A DNA stretch of 64,000 nt from an uncultured Clostridia bacterium (GCA_934149165.1 CAKPDY010000005.1:11221-75220), one strand, 5' to 3'. Counted from the stretch's first letter, positions 28,070-38,613 are shown. Numbers and translations: made by a program. Notes: a model not told the origin generated them from the sequence alone.

Positions 28070-29815
28070 ATGGCTTTTGATGGCATTACTACAATATCAA
28101 TTGTAAATGAATTAAACAAATTTATATTAAATGGAAAAATTAATAAAGTTTTTGAACCAAATAAAAATGAAATTATATTAGGTATATATAATTATGGCAA
28201 AAATTATGCTTTAAACTGTTCTATTGGTTCAGATAACTATAGAATAAATTTAACAACAAATTCTAAACCCAACCCTATTAATGCACCTAGTTTTTGTATG
28301 TTATTACGAAAACATTTAATTGGTGGAAAAATAAATAAAATTTATACCCCAGGATTAGAAAGAATTGTTATTATTGAATTTGAATGTTATAGTGAATTAA
28401 ATGATTTAATTACAAAAAAACTTGTTATAGAATTAATGGGAAAACATAGTAATATTATTCTTTTAAATGAAAAAAATATAATAATAGATAGTCTTAGACA
28501 TCTTGATTCTTATAATAATTCATTAAGAGATATTTTACCTGCCCACCTTTATGAATTACCAAATACATCTAAAATTGATTTTCTTACTATAAACAATTTT
28601 GAAGATTTTTATAATTTAACCAAAAATCTTGACTCTTTAGATATTGGTATTTCTAATACATTCAATGGTATTAGCAAATTATTTATGCAAAGTGTTTTAG
28701 ATGAACTTCAAATTACTGAAAATGATAAAACTGCTGTAAATTACAACAACTTGGAGAAAATATTTAACTATATAACTAAAGTGCTTAATACAACTGTGTA
28801 TTTTAAAACATATAATTCAGATTATACTATTACATTATTGCCAAATGACTCTAATAAAGAAATACCTTATTTAAACTTTTTTCTTGATGATTATTATACA
28901 TCAAAAGAAAATCAGTCTGATTTTTTAAGTTATAGAAATACTATTTTAAAATTAGTTGATGGTACTTTAAAAAAGATTACAAAAAAATTGAACAATATAA
29001 ATATTAAATTAAAAGAATGTACACATAAAGATACTTTTAAATTATATGGAGAGCTTATTACTGCTAATATGTATAAATTCAAATTTTTTAATAATGATTT
29101 TATTGAAGTTGAAAATTATTATGATAACAATAATTTAATAAAAATACCTGTTAATAAACATATTTCACCATCTGCTAATGCAAAAAACTATTTTAAAAAA
29201 TATAATAAATTAAAAAATGCATTAGAAATTGTTAATAACCAAAAAAAGGAAACAATAGCAGAATTAGATTATATTGAAACAATAATATACTCTTTAGAAA
29301 ACACTAGAACTATTGAAGATGTAGATGAAATTTATAGTGAAATAAAAGAAAATGAATTATTTTTTAGTAAAAAATTTAATAATTCACAATCAATACAAAA
29401 ATCTTCAAAATTCGTTAAATCTTCAAAAATAAAAAAGTCTAATAAAAAATTGGATAAAGAATATGTTCCTATACAATATAAAATTGAAAATTACACATTT
29501 TTAATTGGAAAAAACAATAAACAAAATGATTATTTATCTACCAAAGTATTAAAAAACAATGATTTATGGTTTCATACAAAAGACATACATGGAAGTCATG
29601 GTATTTTACAAACAAACAATACAACTCCTTCTATTGATGTAATTATTAAATGTTCACAAATTATTGCTTACTACAGCCAAGCTAGACAATCTTCTAATGT
29701 TCCTGTTGATTATACATTAGGTCAATATGTAAAAAAGCCTTCTGGAAGTAAACCTGGAATGGTTATTTATACTCATAATTCTACTATTAATGTTCAACCA
29801 AACATAAATAGTTAA
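28070..29815 (+). CDS. rqcH: Rqc2-type ribosome quality control protein (NFACT)
   Basis: RqcH binds stalled 50S subunits and adds C-terminal alanine tails with tRNA-Ala. The 581-residue protein has an NFACT-N domain (MAFDGITTISIVNELN), a central coiled coil (about 290-420) and an NFACT-R domain with LWFHTKDIHGSHGIL and VDYTLGQYVKKPSGSKPGMVIY. The ATG at 28070 is favoured because AAAGGAGG ends 11 bases upstream; a TTG nine bases earlier is too close. A stalled-ribosome factor is of interest in a genome that seems to lack a decoder for CGG, but I see no direct link. Confidence 0.93.
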   Translation: MAFDGITTISIVNELNKFILNGKINKVFEPNKNEIILGIYNYGKNYALNCSIGSDNYRINLTTNSKPNPINAPSFCMLLRKHLIGGKINKIYTPGLERIVIIEFECYSELNDLITKKLVIELMGKHSNIILLNEKNIIIDSLRHLDSYNNSLRDILPAHLYELPNTSKIDFLTINNFEDFYNLTKNLDSLDIGISNTFNGISKLFMQSVLDELQITENDKTAVNYNNLEKIFNYITKVLNTTVYFKTYNSDYTITLLPNDSNKEIPYLNFFLDDYYTSKENQSDFLSYRNTILKLVDGTLKKITKKLNNINIKLKECTHKDTFKLYGELITANMYKFKFFNNDFIEVENYYDNNNLIKIPVNKHISPSANAKNYFKKYNKLKNALEIVNNQKKETIAELDYIETIIYSLENTRTIEDVDEIYSEIKENELFFSKKFNNSQSIQKSSKFVKSSKIKKSNKKLDKEYVPIQYKIENYTFLIGKNNKQNDYLSTKVLKNNDLWFHTKDIHGSHGILQTNNTTPSIDVIIKCSQIIAYYSQARQSSNVPVDYTLGQYVKKPSGSKPGMVIYTHNSTINVQPNINS

Positions 29816-29820
29816 ACATA

Positions 29821-29868
29821 AAAAAATCACTATAATATACTTTAAAAAATATTATAGTGATTTTTTTA
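29821..29868. terminator. Bidirectional terminator
   Basis: The arms AAAAATCACTATAATAT and ATATTATAGTGATTTTT form a perfect 17-bp stem between the convergent rqcH and galE. Confidence 0.9.
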
Positions 29869-29901
29869 TTTATTAGGTAAATCTTTCAATCTAATGAAAG
29901 A

Positions 29902-30900
29902 TTATGCATTTTTAGTAAACCTCCATGAATCTTTGCACATATCTTCAATACTTTTTTTAGCTTCCCAACCTAATTCGTTTTTAGCTTTACTTGGGTCTGC
30001 ATAACATGTTGCAATATCCCCTGGTCTTCTTTCAACAATTTTATATTTAATTTCAATATTATTTGCATCTTCAAAAGCTTTAACAATTTGTAAAACAGAA
30101 TATCCTGTACCAGTTCCTAAATTATATGCTTCTACTCCATTAAAATTACGTGCTTTATCTAATGCTTTTAAATGCCCTTTTGCTAAATCAACAACATGAA
30201 TATAATCCCTAACACCTGTACCATCTATAGTATTATAATCATTTCCGAAAACTCTTAAATAATCTAATTTTCCACATGCAACTTGATTAATATATGGTAA
30301 TAAATTATTTGGAATTCCATTTGGATTTTCACCTATTAAACCACTTTCATGAGCCCCAATTGGATTAAAATATCTAAGTAAAATTATACTCCAATCATTG
30401 TCTGAAATATATACATCTTTTAAAATTTGTTCAATCATTAATTTAGTACTTCCATATGGATTTGTTGTAGATAATGGAAAATCTTCTTTAATTGGAACTG
30501 TTGCAGGGTCACCATATACTGTTGCAGAAGAACTAAATACCATTTTTTTACAATTATGTTGTTTCATTACATCTAGCAAAATTAAAGTACCTGTTATATT
30601 ATTATGGTAATATTCAATAGGCTTTGCAACAGATTCTCCAACAGCTTTTAATCCAGCAAAATGAATTACAGAATCTATATTTGGATTTTCCTCAAAAACC
30701 TTATTTAATCCCTCTTTATCTAATAAATCCACTTCATAAAACTTGAAATCCTTGTTTGTAATCATTTTTATTTTATCAAGCATTTCAGGCTTACTATTGC
30801 AAAAATTATCTACAATAATAATTTCTTCTTTCCTATTTAATAATTCAACTACTGTGTGGCTACCAATATAGCCTGCACCACCTGTTACTAATATTGACAT
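29902..30900 (-). CDS. galE: UDP-glucose 4-epimerase
   Basis: GalE interconverts UDP-glucose and UDP-galactose using bound NAD. The 332-residue protein has the Rossmann motif VTGGAGYIGSH, the catalytic SSSATVYG and YGSTK segments (Ser and Tyr-x3-Lys), NPIGAHESG and GVRDYIHVVDLAKGH. Length and motif order are normal. The ATG follows AAGGAGG. The lytic transglycosylase gene ends 22 bases away and begins upstream in the same direction, so the two could be cotranscribed. Confidence 0.97.
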   Translation of the reverse strand: MSILVTGGAGYIGSHTVVELLNRKEEIIIVDNFCNSKPEMLDKIKMITNKDFKFYEVDLLDKEGLNKVFEENPNIDSVIHFAGLKAVGESVAKPIEYYHNNITGTLILLDVMKQHNCKKMVFSSSATVYGDPATVPIKEDFPLSTTNPYGSTKLMIEQILKDVYISDNDWSIILLRYFNPIGAHESGLIGENPNGIPNNLLPYINQVACGKLDYLRVFGNDYNTIDGTGVRDYIHVVDLAKGHLKALDKARNFNGVEAYNLGTGTGYSVLQIVKAFEDANNIEIKYKIVERRPGDIATCYADPSKAKNELGWEAKKSIEDMCKDSWRFTKNA

Positions 30901-30921
30901 ATTAAAACCTCCTTACATAAT

Positions 30922-31494
30922 TTATACTTTGTATAATTCAACATATACCACATAACTCTTTATTGTTTTTCTTACATATATATTTGTTTCTTTATATGGA
31001 ATATTTTCAATATTTGAACCATCTTGATTTATAACACCTTTTTTTATCCATTCATCAACATTTCCAATTCCACCATTATATGCTGCAATTGCTAAATAAT
31101 AATTTTGATTATATTTTTCTAATAATTTATTAAAATATTTAGTACCTATCATTATATTAATTTCTGGCTCATATAACATATTAATTTCAAAATTTTCTAA
31201 ATTTAATTCTTTAGCTATTTCAATTGCTGTTAAATCCATAAGTTGCATTAATCCCCTTGCTCCACTATTTGATGTAGCATCTTTATTAAAATTACTTTCA
31301 ACTTTTATTATTGCATATATCCATGCAGGATCAATTTCATTTATTTCTGCATATTTATTTACATATTCTGAATATTCTTGTCTATAAAATTGTTTTCTAA
31401 TCAAATCGTATATATTGAATATTTTTAATAATATTACCAATAACAAAACTATTATCATAGATAATATTAATTTTGTTGTAAATTTCCTTTGCAT
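30922..31494 (-). CDS. Membrane-anchored lytic transglycosylase (SLT domain)
   Basis: The 190-residue protein has one N-terminal membrane helix (about 8-27) and an SLT/goose-lysozyme fold: AWIYAIIKVESNF with the catalytic Glu, NSGARGLMQLM and YYLAIAAYNGGIGNVDEW. It cleaves peptidoglycan outside the membrane. The start at 31494 is set by AAAGGAGAG eight bases upstream; longer in-frame forms would overlap the end of polA. It lies 13 bases after polA on the same strand, an arrangement common in clostridia. Confidence 0.93.
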   Translation of the reverse strand: MQRKFTTKLILSMIIVLLLVILLKIFNIYDLIRKQFYRQEYSEYVNKYAEINEIDPAWIYAIIKVESNFNKDATSNSGARGLMQLMDLTAIEIAKELNLENFEINMLYEPEINIMIGTKYFNKLLEKYNQNYYLAIAAYNGGIGNVDEWIKKGVINQDGSNIENIPYKETNIYVRKTIKSYVVYVELYKV

Positions 31495-31507
31495 TAAATC
31501 TCTCCTT

Positions 31508-34273
31508 TTATTTAGCTTCATACCAATTAGAAGCTTCAGATGTTTCAACTAATAGTGGCACATCCATTTTACATGCTTCTTCCATTGATTTCTTTAGTAA
31601 TTTAGTAACTGTATCCTTTATATTAATATTACACTCTAAAATAAGCTCATCATGAACTTGCAATACTATTTGTGCATCTAAATTTTCTTGTTTTAATTTT
31701 TTATATACATCAACCATTGCTATTTTCATTATATCTGCTGCTGTTCCTTGAATTGGTGTATTCATTGCTGCTCTAGCTCCAAATTGTCTAACCATATAAT
31801 TATTAGATGAAAGTTCTGGAATATATCTTCTTCTATGAAATAATGTTTCAACATACCCTTTTGCTTTTGCCTCTTCAACAATATCATCCATAAATTTTTT
31901 TATTCCACTATATTTTTCAAGATATTGTTCAATGTATGCTTTAGCTTCTTTTTTACTTATTCCAAGTTGTTCTGATAAACCAAAATCACTTATTCCATAA
32001 ACAATTCCAAAATTTACTGCTTTAGCAGATGAACGTTGTTCTTTTGTAACTTCATCAATTGGAATACCCAAAACCTTTGATGCAGCTTGTTTATGAACAT
32101 CTTCATTATGTAAAAAAGCTTGCATCATATTTTCATCTTTTGAAATATGTGCTAAAACTCTTAATTCTACTTGAGAATAATCTGCATCAATATATATATA
32201 TCCATCTTTTGGTTTAAATACTTTTCTTAATTGTTTTCCAAGCTCTATTCTAGTTGGAATATTTTGTAAATTAGGCTCTGTACTACTTATTCTTCCAGTA
32301 GCTGTTATAGTTTGATGAAAAAATGAATGTATTCTATTAGTTTTTTCATTTATATATGGTAATAAACCTTCAACATATGTTGAGTTTAATTTCATTAAAC
32401 TTCTATATTCCAAAATTTTTTCAATTATTGGATGATAATTTTTTAATTTTTCAAGTATATCTACATCTGTAGAATAACCTGTTTTTGTTTTCTTTATTAC
32501 AGGTAAGTTTAATTTTTCAAAAAGAATTTTTCCAAGTTGTTGTGTTGAATTTATATTAAAATTTTCCCCAGCTAATTCGTGAATTTCATTAGTTAAAACG
32601 TCTAATTTTTCTTTTAATTTTTTTCCTATTTCAACCAATTCATTTTTGTCCACATACATACCATTTAACTGCATTTGGCTTAATACTTCTACTAATGGCA
32701 TTTCTATATTATTAAACAAATTTATACTATCTATTTCTTTCAATTTTTCTAATGTTATAGAATACAATTTTCCAATACAATATGCTGTTATTATATTATT
32801 GTATTTATTTTTATCTTCTATTATTTCTTCTTGTTCTGTATTATTTTGATTCATTATTTCAAATAAATTAATTTGACTATTTTCTTTATTTTCATTTGAA
32901 TTATTACCTTCTTCATTTTTTAATGTAACATATTCATTAATATCTAATTCTAAATACTCAGAAGCCAAATTATTTATTGTAGGCTTATTTGTTGGATTTA
33001 GCACATACCCAGCAATTTCGGCATCATATACAATGTTAGTCATTTTTACTGAATTTTCGCCAAGTAAAACGTAATCCTCACTCATAGAAAATCCATATTT
33101 TTTTATTTCATTATTTTCAAATATTTTTTTAAAATTATTTATAAATTTATTTATGTTTTTTACGTTTATATAATATACTAATTTTGTTTCATTGTCAAAA
33201 ATACTAATTGAAACTACATCTTTTTTTACTATATTTTTACTATTTTTATTAATTTGCTTTCCTATGTAATAAATTAATATTTTTTGTTTTTCTATTAAAT
33301 TAATTAAATTTTGTATCTCTAAATCATTATCAATATCTATTTCTTTTATTTCAAATAAATTTTCAATATTTTTTACTTCTTGAACTTCATTTAAATTAAA
33401 TCTATCTATAAATCTATTAAAATTCAATTCTTTAAATATATTTAGAACCTCTACTTTATTCCATTCTTTAACTTTTAAATCTTCCATTTTTTCTTGTACA
33501 GGAACTTCAACATTAATAGTACCCAAAATTTTTGAAAGCTCTGCCAATTCTTTATTATTTACAAGATTTTCCTTTAATTTTCCTTTTACATTTGCTGTTC
33601 CATTTTCCAAAGATTTATATAAATTATCAATTGTATTATATTCTTTTACTAAATTTAAAGCAGTTTTTTCACCAACACCTGGAACACCTGGAATATTATC
33701 TGATGTATCACCTTGAAGACCTTTTACTTCTATTAATTGTTTTGGTTCTATACCATAAATTTCTAAGACCTTATTTCTATCAAAATTATCTACATCTGTT
33801 TTACCAGCCTTTGTTCTAGGTATTCTAATTGTAACCTTATCTGTTGCAAGTTGAAATGTATCTCTATCACCTGAAAGAATAGTAACTTCAAGACCTTCTT
33901 TTTCACCTATTCTAGCTAATGTTCCTAAAACATCATCTGCTTCATACCCTTCTTTTTCTATTATTGTTATATTCATATAATGTAAAATTTCTTTTATAAT
34001 GGGCATTTGTTCTGCAAGTTCATTTGGCATACCTTTTCTTGTTGCTTTATAACCTTCATACATTTTATGTCTTGCAGTTGGTGCTTTTAAGTCAAATGCA
34101 ACAGCTATATGGTCTGGTTCAACTTCTTCTATAACTTTAAAAATAATTGCTAAAAATCCATATACAGCATTAGTATATTTGCCATCTTTTGTCATAAGCA
34201 TTTTACTTCCCATAATTCCATAAAAAGCTCTGTTCATAATGCTATTTCCATCTATTACTAATAATCTTGACAT
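31508..34273 (-). CDS. polA: DNA polymerase I
   Basis: Pol I fills gaps and removes RNA primers. The 921-residue protein has a 5'-3' exonuclease domain (1 to about 300: MSRLLVIDGNSIMNRAF, EGYEADDVLGT, LSGDRDTFQL, GVPGVGEKTA), a middle domain lacking the acidic 3'-5' proofreading residues, and a polymerase domain with DADYSQVELRVLAHIS, AKAVNFGIVYGIS and LQVHDELILE. The inactive proofreading domain is normal for Firmicute Pol I. The start has GAGGAAAAC upstream. Confidence 0.97.
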   Translation of the reverse strand: MSRLLVIDGNSIMNRAFYGIMGSKMLMTKDGKYTNAVYGFLAIIFKVIEEVEPDHIAVAFDLKAPTARHKMYEGYKATRKGMPNELAEQMPIIKEILHYMNITIIEKEGYEADDVLGTLARIGEKEGLEVTILSGDRDTFQLATDKVTIRIPRTKAGKTDVDNFDRNKVLEIYGIEPKQLIEVKGLQGDTSDNIPGVPGVGEKTALNLVKEYNTIDNLYKSLENGTANVKGKLKENLVNNKELAELSKILGTINVEVPVQEKMEDLKVKEWNKVEVLNIFKELNFNRFIDRFNLNEVQEVKNIENLFEIKEIDIDNDLEIQNLINLIEKQKILIYYIGKQINKNSKNIVKKDVVSISIFDNETKLVYYINVKNINKFINNFKKIFENNEIKKYGFSMSEDYVLLGENSVKMTNIVYDAEIAGYVLNPTNKPTINNLASEYLELDINEYVTLKNEEGNNSNENKENSQINLFEIMNQNNTEQEEIIEDKNKYNNIITAYCIGKLYSITLEKLKEIDSINLFNNIEMPLVEVLSQMQLNGMYVDKNELVEIGKKLKEKLDVLTNEIHELAGENFNINSTQQLGKILFEKLNLPVIKKTKTGYSTDVDILEKLKNYHPIIEKILEYRSLMKLNSTYVEGLLPYINEKTNRIHSFFHQTITATGRISSTEPNLQNIPTRIELGKQLRKVFKPKDGYIYIDADYSQVELRVLAHISKDENMMQAFLHNEDVHKQAASKVLGIPIDEVTKEQRSSAKAVNFGIVYGISDFGLSEQLGISKKEAKAYIEQYLEKYSGIKKFMDDIVEEAKAKGYVETLFHRRRYIPELSSNNYMVRQFGARAAMNTPIQGTAADIMKIAMVDVYKKLKQENLDAQIVLQVHDELILECNINIKDTVTKLLKKSMEEACKMDVPLLVETSEASNWYEAK

Positions 34274-34425
34274 TTGTTTTCCTCTCCTTTTTTAATCTTA
34301 TAGTAATATTTTTGTAATTTTTAACTGATTATATCATAAACAAAAGATAATTTCATTATTTATATAAAATTTATTAAAATATAGTCTGCATCTATTCTGA
34401 ATGTTGCATTTTTGGTAACTACAAC

Positions 34426-35001
34426 TTATCTTTGTGGTTCTTTTTCCAACATTTGTAATTGCTTTTCTATATTATTTAAAAAATTAATTCTTTTATATAC
34501 TGTATCTGGATGATGTGCTTTCGCGTCAGCATATTGTACTTGTAATCTTTTTTTGGTCATTTCCAATGTATTATCCAAATTATTTACATCTATTATTGTA
34601 TCATGAGTTTTCACTAAATAAGATACATTTTTTATAAACTCTTCATTATATCCTAATCTAACTAATATCTTTTTTGTCATTTCATAGGAAACTTCTGGAT
34701 GACCATGAAAATGTCTAACTTCATCATCTTGATATGAAAATGGTTTTCCAATATCATGTAATAAAACCGCCATTTTAATTTCTAAATCATTTGTATTTAA
34801 ATTGTTTAATGCCTCTAAAGTATGTTGCCAAACATCTAAATGATGATGTGGATGTTTATGTTCAAATCCTATCATATAATTTAATTCTGGTATTACATCT
34901 AATAAATATTTAATATTTTCATTAATAGACATTACACTGTTGTCTGTATTAAGAATTTTATTTACTTTTTCTCTTGATAATTTCAAATTATTCACTTCCA
35001 T
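34426..35001 (-). CDS. HDIG-domain hydrolase, tRNA nucleotidyltransferase-like HD protein
   Basis: The 191-residue protein has the HD signature HHHLDVWQHTLEAL, LLHDIGKP and a later HGHPEVSYEM. It resembles the free-standing HD domain related to CCA-adding enzymes found in clostridia. The nucleotidyltransferase part is absent. The ATG at 35001 follows GGAGG and is preferred over an upstream in-frame start that overlaps that site. A 152-base gap to polA contains no clear signal. Confidence 0.85.
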   Translation of the reverse strand: MEVNNLKLSREKVNKILNTDNSVMSINENIKYLLDVIPELNYMIGFEHKHPHHHLDVWQHTLEALNNLNTNDLEIKMAVLLHDIGKPFSYQDDEVRHFHGHPEVSYEMTKKILVRLGYNEEFIKNVSYLVKTHDTIIDVNNLDNTLEMTKKRLQVQYADAKAHHPDTVYKRINFLNNIEKQLQMLEKEPQR

Positions 35002-35038
35002 GTTATATCCTCCATACACACAAATTATATAATACTTT

Positions 35039-35605
35039 TTATTTTGTAGATTTATGACTTTGTTTCATCAAATTTTTAACATTATATCTATCTTCCTCAC
35101 TAAAAATACACCCACAATATTTTTGCATATACAACCCATACTCTCTAGCCTTAGCTTGTCCTTCCCTAAAGCCTACTCTAAAATCTCTATACACAAATTC
35201 TAATTCATATTTCTTACATACTTCTTCACATACCTTTTTTAAAGCCTCATGATTTTGATAAGGACTTACAAATAGTGTTGTTGTAATTGCATCATATCCA
35301 TTTTCTTTAGCATATTTTGCTGTTTGTTCTAGTCTAACTTTATAACAATAATTTACACATCTATTTTGTAAATTGTTAATTACATTTTTGCAAAATTCAT
35401 CTAATCCATACTCTTCTTGGAAAATAGCCTGTATTCCTATATCTGAAGCATATTGTTTTAAACAATCACGTCTTGCTTTATATTCTTGGTATGGATGAAT
35501 ATTTGGATTATACCAATATAATGTTGGTATAATTCCTTCATTTTTTAAGCTTTCTATACAATATACACTACAAGGTGCACAACATGTGTGCATTAGTAAT
35601 TTCAT
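35039..35605 (-). CDS. queH: Epoxyqueuosine reductase QueH
   Basis: QueH carries out the last step of queuosine biosynthesis, reducing epoxyqueuosine in tRNA. It is an iron-sulfur enzyme unrelated to QueG. The 188-residue protein begins MKLLMHTCCAPCSVYC and has the second cysteine cluster YMQKYCGCIFSEEDRY near the C-terminus; both are characteristic. The YNPNIHPYQEY segment is also conserved. Other queuosine genes are not in this window. Confidence 0.93.
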   Translation of the reverse strand: MKLLMHTCCAPCSVYCIESLKNEGIIPTLYWYNPNIHPYQEYKARRDCLKQYASDIGIQAIFQEEYGLDEFCKNVINNLQNRCVNYCYKVRLEQTAKYAKENGYDAITTTLFVSPYQNHEALKKVCEEVCKKYELEFVYRDFRVGFREGQAKAREYGLYMQKYCGCIFSEEDRYNVKNLMKQSHKSTK

Positions 35606-35705
35606 TTATTTCACCTCTGATTTTTCTTTTTTTAATTTATTTTATTAAATTTATATATGATAATACTTTTTTGCTTTTTATTTTATACATTATACCTTTT
35701 CAATA

Positions 35706-37145
35706 TTAATATTGTCTTCCCCAAACAACCATGGTATCTGCCTTTTTACCACAAACAACACATGTGTCTGAAATATGTTCTTGTTCAAAAGGAATACATC
35801 TTGAATGTGCACCTGTTAATTCTTTTATTTTATTTTCACATTCAACATCTCCACACCACATTGTTTTTACATATCCTTGATTATTATTTATATTTTTTTC
35901 AAATTCTTCCATAGTAGTTGCTATAGTAGTTCTACTAATATTTCTTTGTTTACACATATTGAACATATTTATTTGAATATCGTTTAATATTTCATTTAAT
36001 TTTTCATTTATTTCACTTAAACTGATTTCTATTTTTTCATTATTATCTCTTCTTACAACAACACATTTTCCATTTTCAATGTCACGTGGACCAAGTTCAA
36101 TTCTAACTGGAACACCTCTCATTTCCCAATCATTAAATTTATATCCAGGTGAATATTGTTCTCTTACATCTAACTCCATTCTATATTTTTCATTTAATCT
36201 ATTAAATAGTTCTGTTGCTGCCTCTTTTACTCCTGGTTTATGCATTGCAACTGGTACTATAACAGCTTGAATAGGAGCTACTTTTGGTGGTAGTTTTAGA
36301 CCTCTATCATCTCCATGAGCCATGATTAGTGCACCAATTAATCTTGTACTAATTCCCCATGATGTTTGATATGCATATTCTTCTTTTCCTTCTTTGTTTT
36401 GGAATTTTACTTCAAATGGTTTTGTAAAATTTTGTCCAAAATAATGTGAAGTTCCTGCTTGTAATGCTCTACCATCATGCATTAAAGTTTCTACTGTATA
36501 TGTTGCTTCTGCCCCTGCAAATTGTTCCTTTTTAGTTTTTTGTCCTTTTAGAACTGGTATTGCAAGTAATTCTTCTATAACTTTTGCATAAACATCTAAC
36601 ATTTGTAATGTTCTTTCTTCAGCTTCTTGGCTTGTAGCATGAATTGTATGACCTTCTTGCCATAAGAATTCTCTTGAACGCAAAAATGGTCTTGTTTCTT
36701 TTTCCCATCTTAAAACATTACACCATTGATTATATACCATTGGTAAATCTCTCCATGATGATAACCATTTTGAGTATAAATTTGAAAACATTGTTTCTGA
36801 AGTTGGACGAATACAATATGGGTCTTCTAATTCTTCTCCTCCTGCTTTAGTAACTAATGCAACTTCTGGTGCAAAACCTTCTACATGGTCTTTTTCTTTT
36901 TGTAATAAACTTTCTGGAATTAAAACTGGAAAATATACGTTTTTTACACCTGATTTTTTAAATAATTCATCAGTATATTTTTGTATATTTTCCCAAATTG
37001 CATAACCATATGGTTTTATTGCTATACAACCTTTTGTACTTGTGTAATCTGCAAGTTCAGCTTTTAATACTATGTCTGTGTACCATTGTGCAAAATTTTC
37101 ATCTATGTTTGTTATATCTTTTACAAATCCTTTTTGTTCGTTCAT
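35706..37145 (-). CDS. proS: Prolyl-tRNA synthetase (compact ProS type 3)
   Basis: This class II synthetase charges tRNA-Pro. It is the 479-residue archaeal/eukaryote-like form, without the editing insertion of the bacterial type 1 enzyme. Visible are the class II motifs (YFPVLIPES, RPTSETMFSNLYSKW, FLWQEGHTIHAT), an anticodon-binding domain and a C-terminal zinc-like tail with Cys residues (CGDVECENKI and CVVCGKKAD). The start matches the GGAGAT site upstream. I see no T-box leader in the 136-base gap, which is filled mainly by the preceding gene's terminator. Confidence 0.95.
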   Translation of the reverse strand: MNEQKGFVKDITNIDENFAQWYTDIVLKAELADYTSTKGCIAIKPYGYAIWENIQKYTDELFKKSGVKNVYFPVLIPESLLQKEKDHVEGFAPEVALVTKAGGEELEDPYCIRPTSETMFSNLYSKWLSSWRDLPMVYNQWCNVLRWEKETRPFLRSREFLWQEGHTIHATSQEAEERTLQMLDVYAKVIEELLAIPVLKGQKTKKEQFAGAEATYTVETLMHDGRALQAGTSHYFGQNFTKPFEVKFQNKEGKEEYAYQTSWGISTRLIGALIMAHGDDRGLKLPPKVAPIQAVIVPVAMHKPGVKEAATELFNRLNEKYRMELDVREQYSPGYKFNDWEMRGVPVRIELGPRDIENGKCVVVRRDNNEKIEISLSEINEKLNEILNDIQINMFNMCKQRNISRTTIATTMEEFEKNINNNQGYVKTMWCGDVECENKIKELTGAHSRCIPFEQEHISDTCVVCGKKADTMVVWGRQY

Positions 37146-37231
37146 ATAAAAAATCTCCTTTATTTTTAATTTTACTAATAGTTAATATACCATAATTTGT
37201 TTATAAATTCAAGTAATACAGTATCAATTTT

Positions 37232-37268
37232 AATGGGTGATTCTTTACTTTCCAAAGAATCACCCATT
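37232..37268 (-). terminator. Terminator after the MBL-fold gene
   Basis: AATGGGTGATTCTTT pairs with AAAGAATCACCCATT in a perfect 15-bp stem. It lies 14 bases past the stop of the 37282-38196 gene. Confidence 0.85.
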
Positions 37269-37281
37269 ATTAAAAAATTTA

Positions 37282-38196
37282 TTAATTTTCTTGTTTTAAT
37301 AAAATATTGCCACTTTCATCTGTTCTATAAATTGTAGCATTCAAATTTTTAAATCTTTCCATAGTTTCTTTATGAGGATGACCATAGTCATTTCCCTCAC
37401 CCACAGATATTACTATAATTTTTGGTTGTATTTGACTTAAAAATTCTTGAGAAGAACTTGTATTTGAACCATGATGACCTGCTTTTAAAATATCTGTTTG
37501 TGGCCATTTTCTAGCACTTTCATTATTTTTTTCAGCATCACCTGTAAATAAATAACTTGTTCCATTATATTCCATTCTAACCACAATTGAACATGCATTT
37601 AAATCTTTTTTATTATCTTCTATAGACATAATTTCGCATTTTGCATTTCCAACTTTGAATGTATCTCCAACTTTTGGAACTGTAATTTTCAAATTTTTTT
37701 CTACAATTGCATCAACAACATCTTCATATGTTTTAGTTGTTGTAGTTGTTTTTGGCATATATATAGTACCTATATCAAAATTTTCTATAACATCATCTAA
37801 TCCTCCTATATGGTCTTCATGTGGATGTGTTCCTATTAGATAATCTATTTTCTTTATTCCTATTTCTTTTAAATTATTAACTACCAAATCTCCATCTGCA
37901 TTATTTCCAGCATCAATTAGCATTGTTTTTCCATTATTTACAATTAACATACTGTCTGCTTGACCTACATCAAAATAATATACTCTTAATATATCCTCAT
38001 TTATGTCGATTTGTGATATACACGAATCTCCAAATTCGGCAGATACATTTTCTAAATTAGCAACATTATTTACTACTTTACTTTGAGCAGTAATGTTATT
38101 TAATATATTATCTCCACCTAAAAAAGCAACTATCAACATTACTACTACAGCAATTATGCTACTTATAATTTTACTATTACTCTTACTTTTTTCCAT
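37282..38196 (-). CDS. Membrane-anchored MBL-fold hydrolase (ComEC-Rec2 C-terminal-like)
   Basis: The 304-residue protein has an N-terminal membrane helix (about 10-28) and a metallo-beta-lactamase domain with FDVGQADSMLI, LIDAGNN, THPHEDHIGGLDD and GHHGSNTSSS. It resembles the free-standing homologues of the ComEC nuclease domain, secreted or anchored outside. The preceding DUF3006 gene is a frequent partner. The ATG at 38196 has GGGGGAAAG before it; a longer in-frame form would overlap the DUF3006 stop. Confidence 0.88.
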   Translation of the reverse strand: MEKSKSNSKIISSIIAVVVMLIVAFLGGDNILNNITAQSKVVNNVANLENVSAEFGDSCISQIDINEDILRVYYFDVGQADSMLIVNNGKTMLIDAGNNADGDLVVNNLKEIGIKKIDYLIGTHPHEDHIGGLDDVIENFDIGTIYMPKTTTTTKTYEDVVDAIVEKNLKITVPKVGDTFKVGNAKCEIMSIEDNKKDLNACSIVVRMEYNGTSYLFTGDAEKNNESARKWPQTDILKAGHHGSNTSSSQEFLSQIQPKIIVISVGEGNDYGHPHKETMERFKNLNATIYRTDESGNILLKQEN

Positions 38197-38218
38197 TAAT
38201 CTTTCCCCCAATTTTTCT

Positions 38219-38533
38219 TTAGTCATTAAATAAATTTTTTACTTTATTATTTATTCTATTTTCTATTTTTTCTTTTTCATTTTCGTCTAATTCATATTTG
38301 TTATTAACAAATTTTAATACATCTCCTTCCACAGCTTGTTTTGGTAATTTATTTTTATTAATATTTAGCATTATTCCAGTTTTTCTATTTTCGCAAACTG
38401 CAAAATCACCTTCAAATCTATCAATAACTAATATATTCTCTTTTTCTAATTTATTTTTTATAGAGTTTATAAGGTCTTGTATAAGACTTCTCTTTTCATC
38501 TATATTCACATCATTTTCTATATTATTGTGCAT
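38219..38533 (-). CDS. DUF3006 domain protein
   Basis: The 104-residue protein has the DUF3006 core IDRFEGDFAVCENRKTG followed by LPKQAVEGDVLKF, a small beta-barrel-like domain. A charged extra tail precedes and follows it. It lies directly before the MBL-fold gene; DUF3006 and ComEC-like MBL genes are often adjacent in Firmicutes. The function is unknown. A GGAGG site lies before the ATG. Confidence 0.85.
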   Translation of the reverse strand: MHNNIENDVNIDEKRSLIQDLINSIKNKLEKENILVIDRFEGDFAVCENRKTGIMLNINKNKLPKQAVEGDVLKFVNNKYELDENEKEKIENRINNKVKNLFND

Positions 38534-38613
38534 AGACAGCCTCCTTTTGTTTACTGCCCCATATATTATGATATAATGATATATTATTTTTATTGGTTTG
38601 TCTATATTTCTAT

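Noticed and set aside
37146..37281. T-box leader before proS, and similarly before hisS (39931-40186)
   Set aside because: The proS gap is short and mostly a terminator of the previous gene; the hisS gap shows no T-box sequence or antiterminator pairing by eye.
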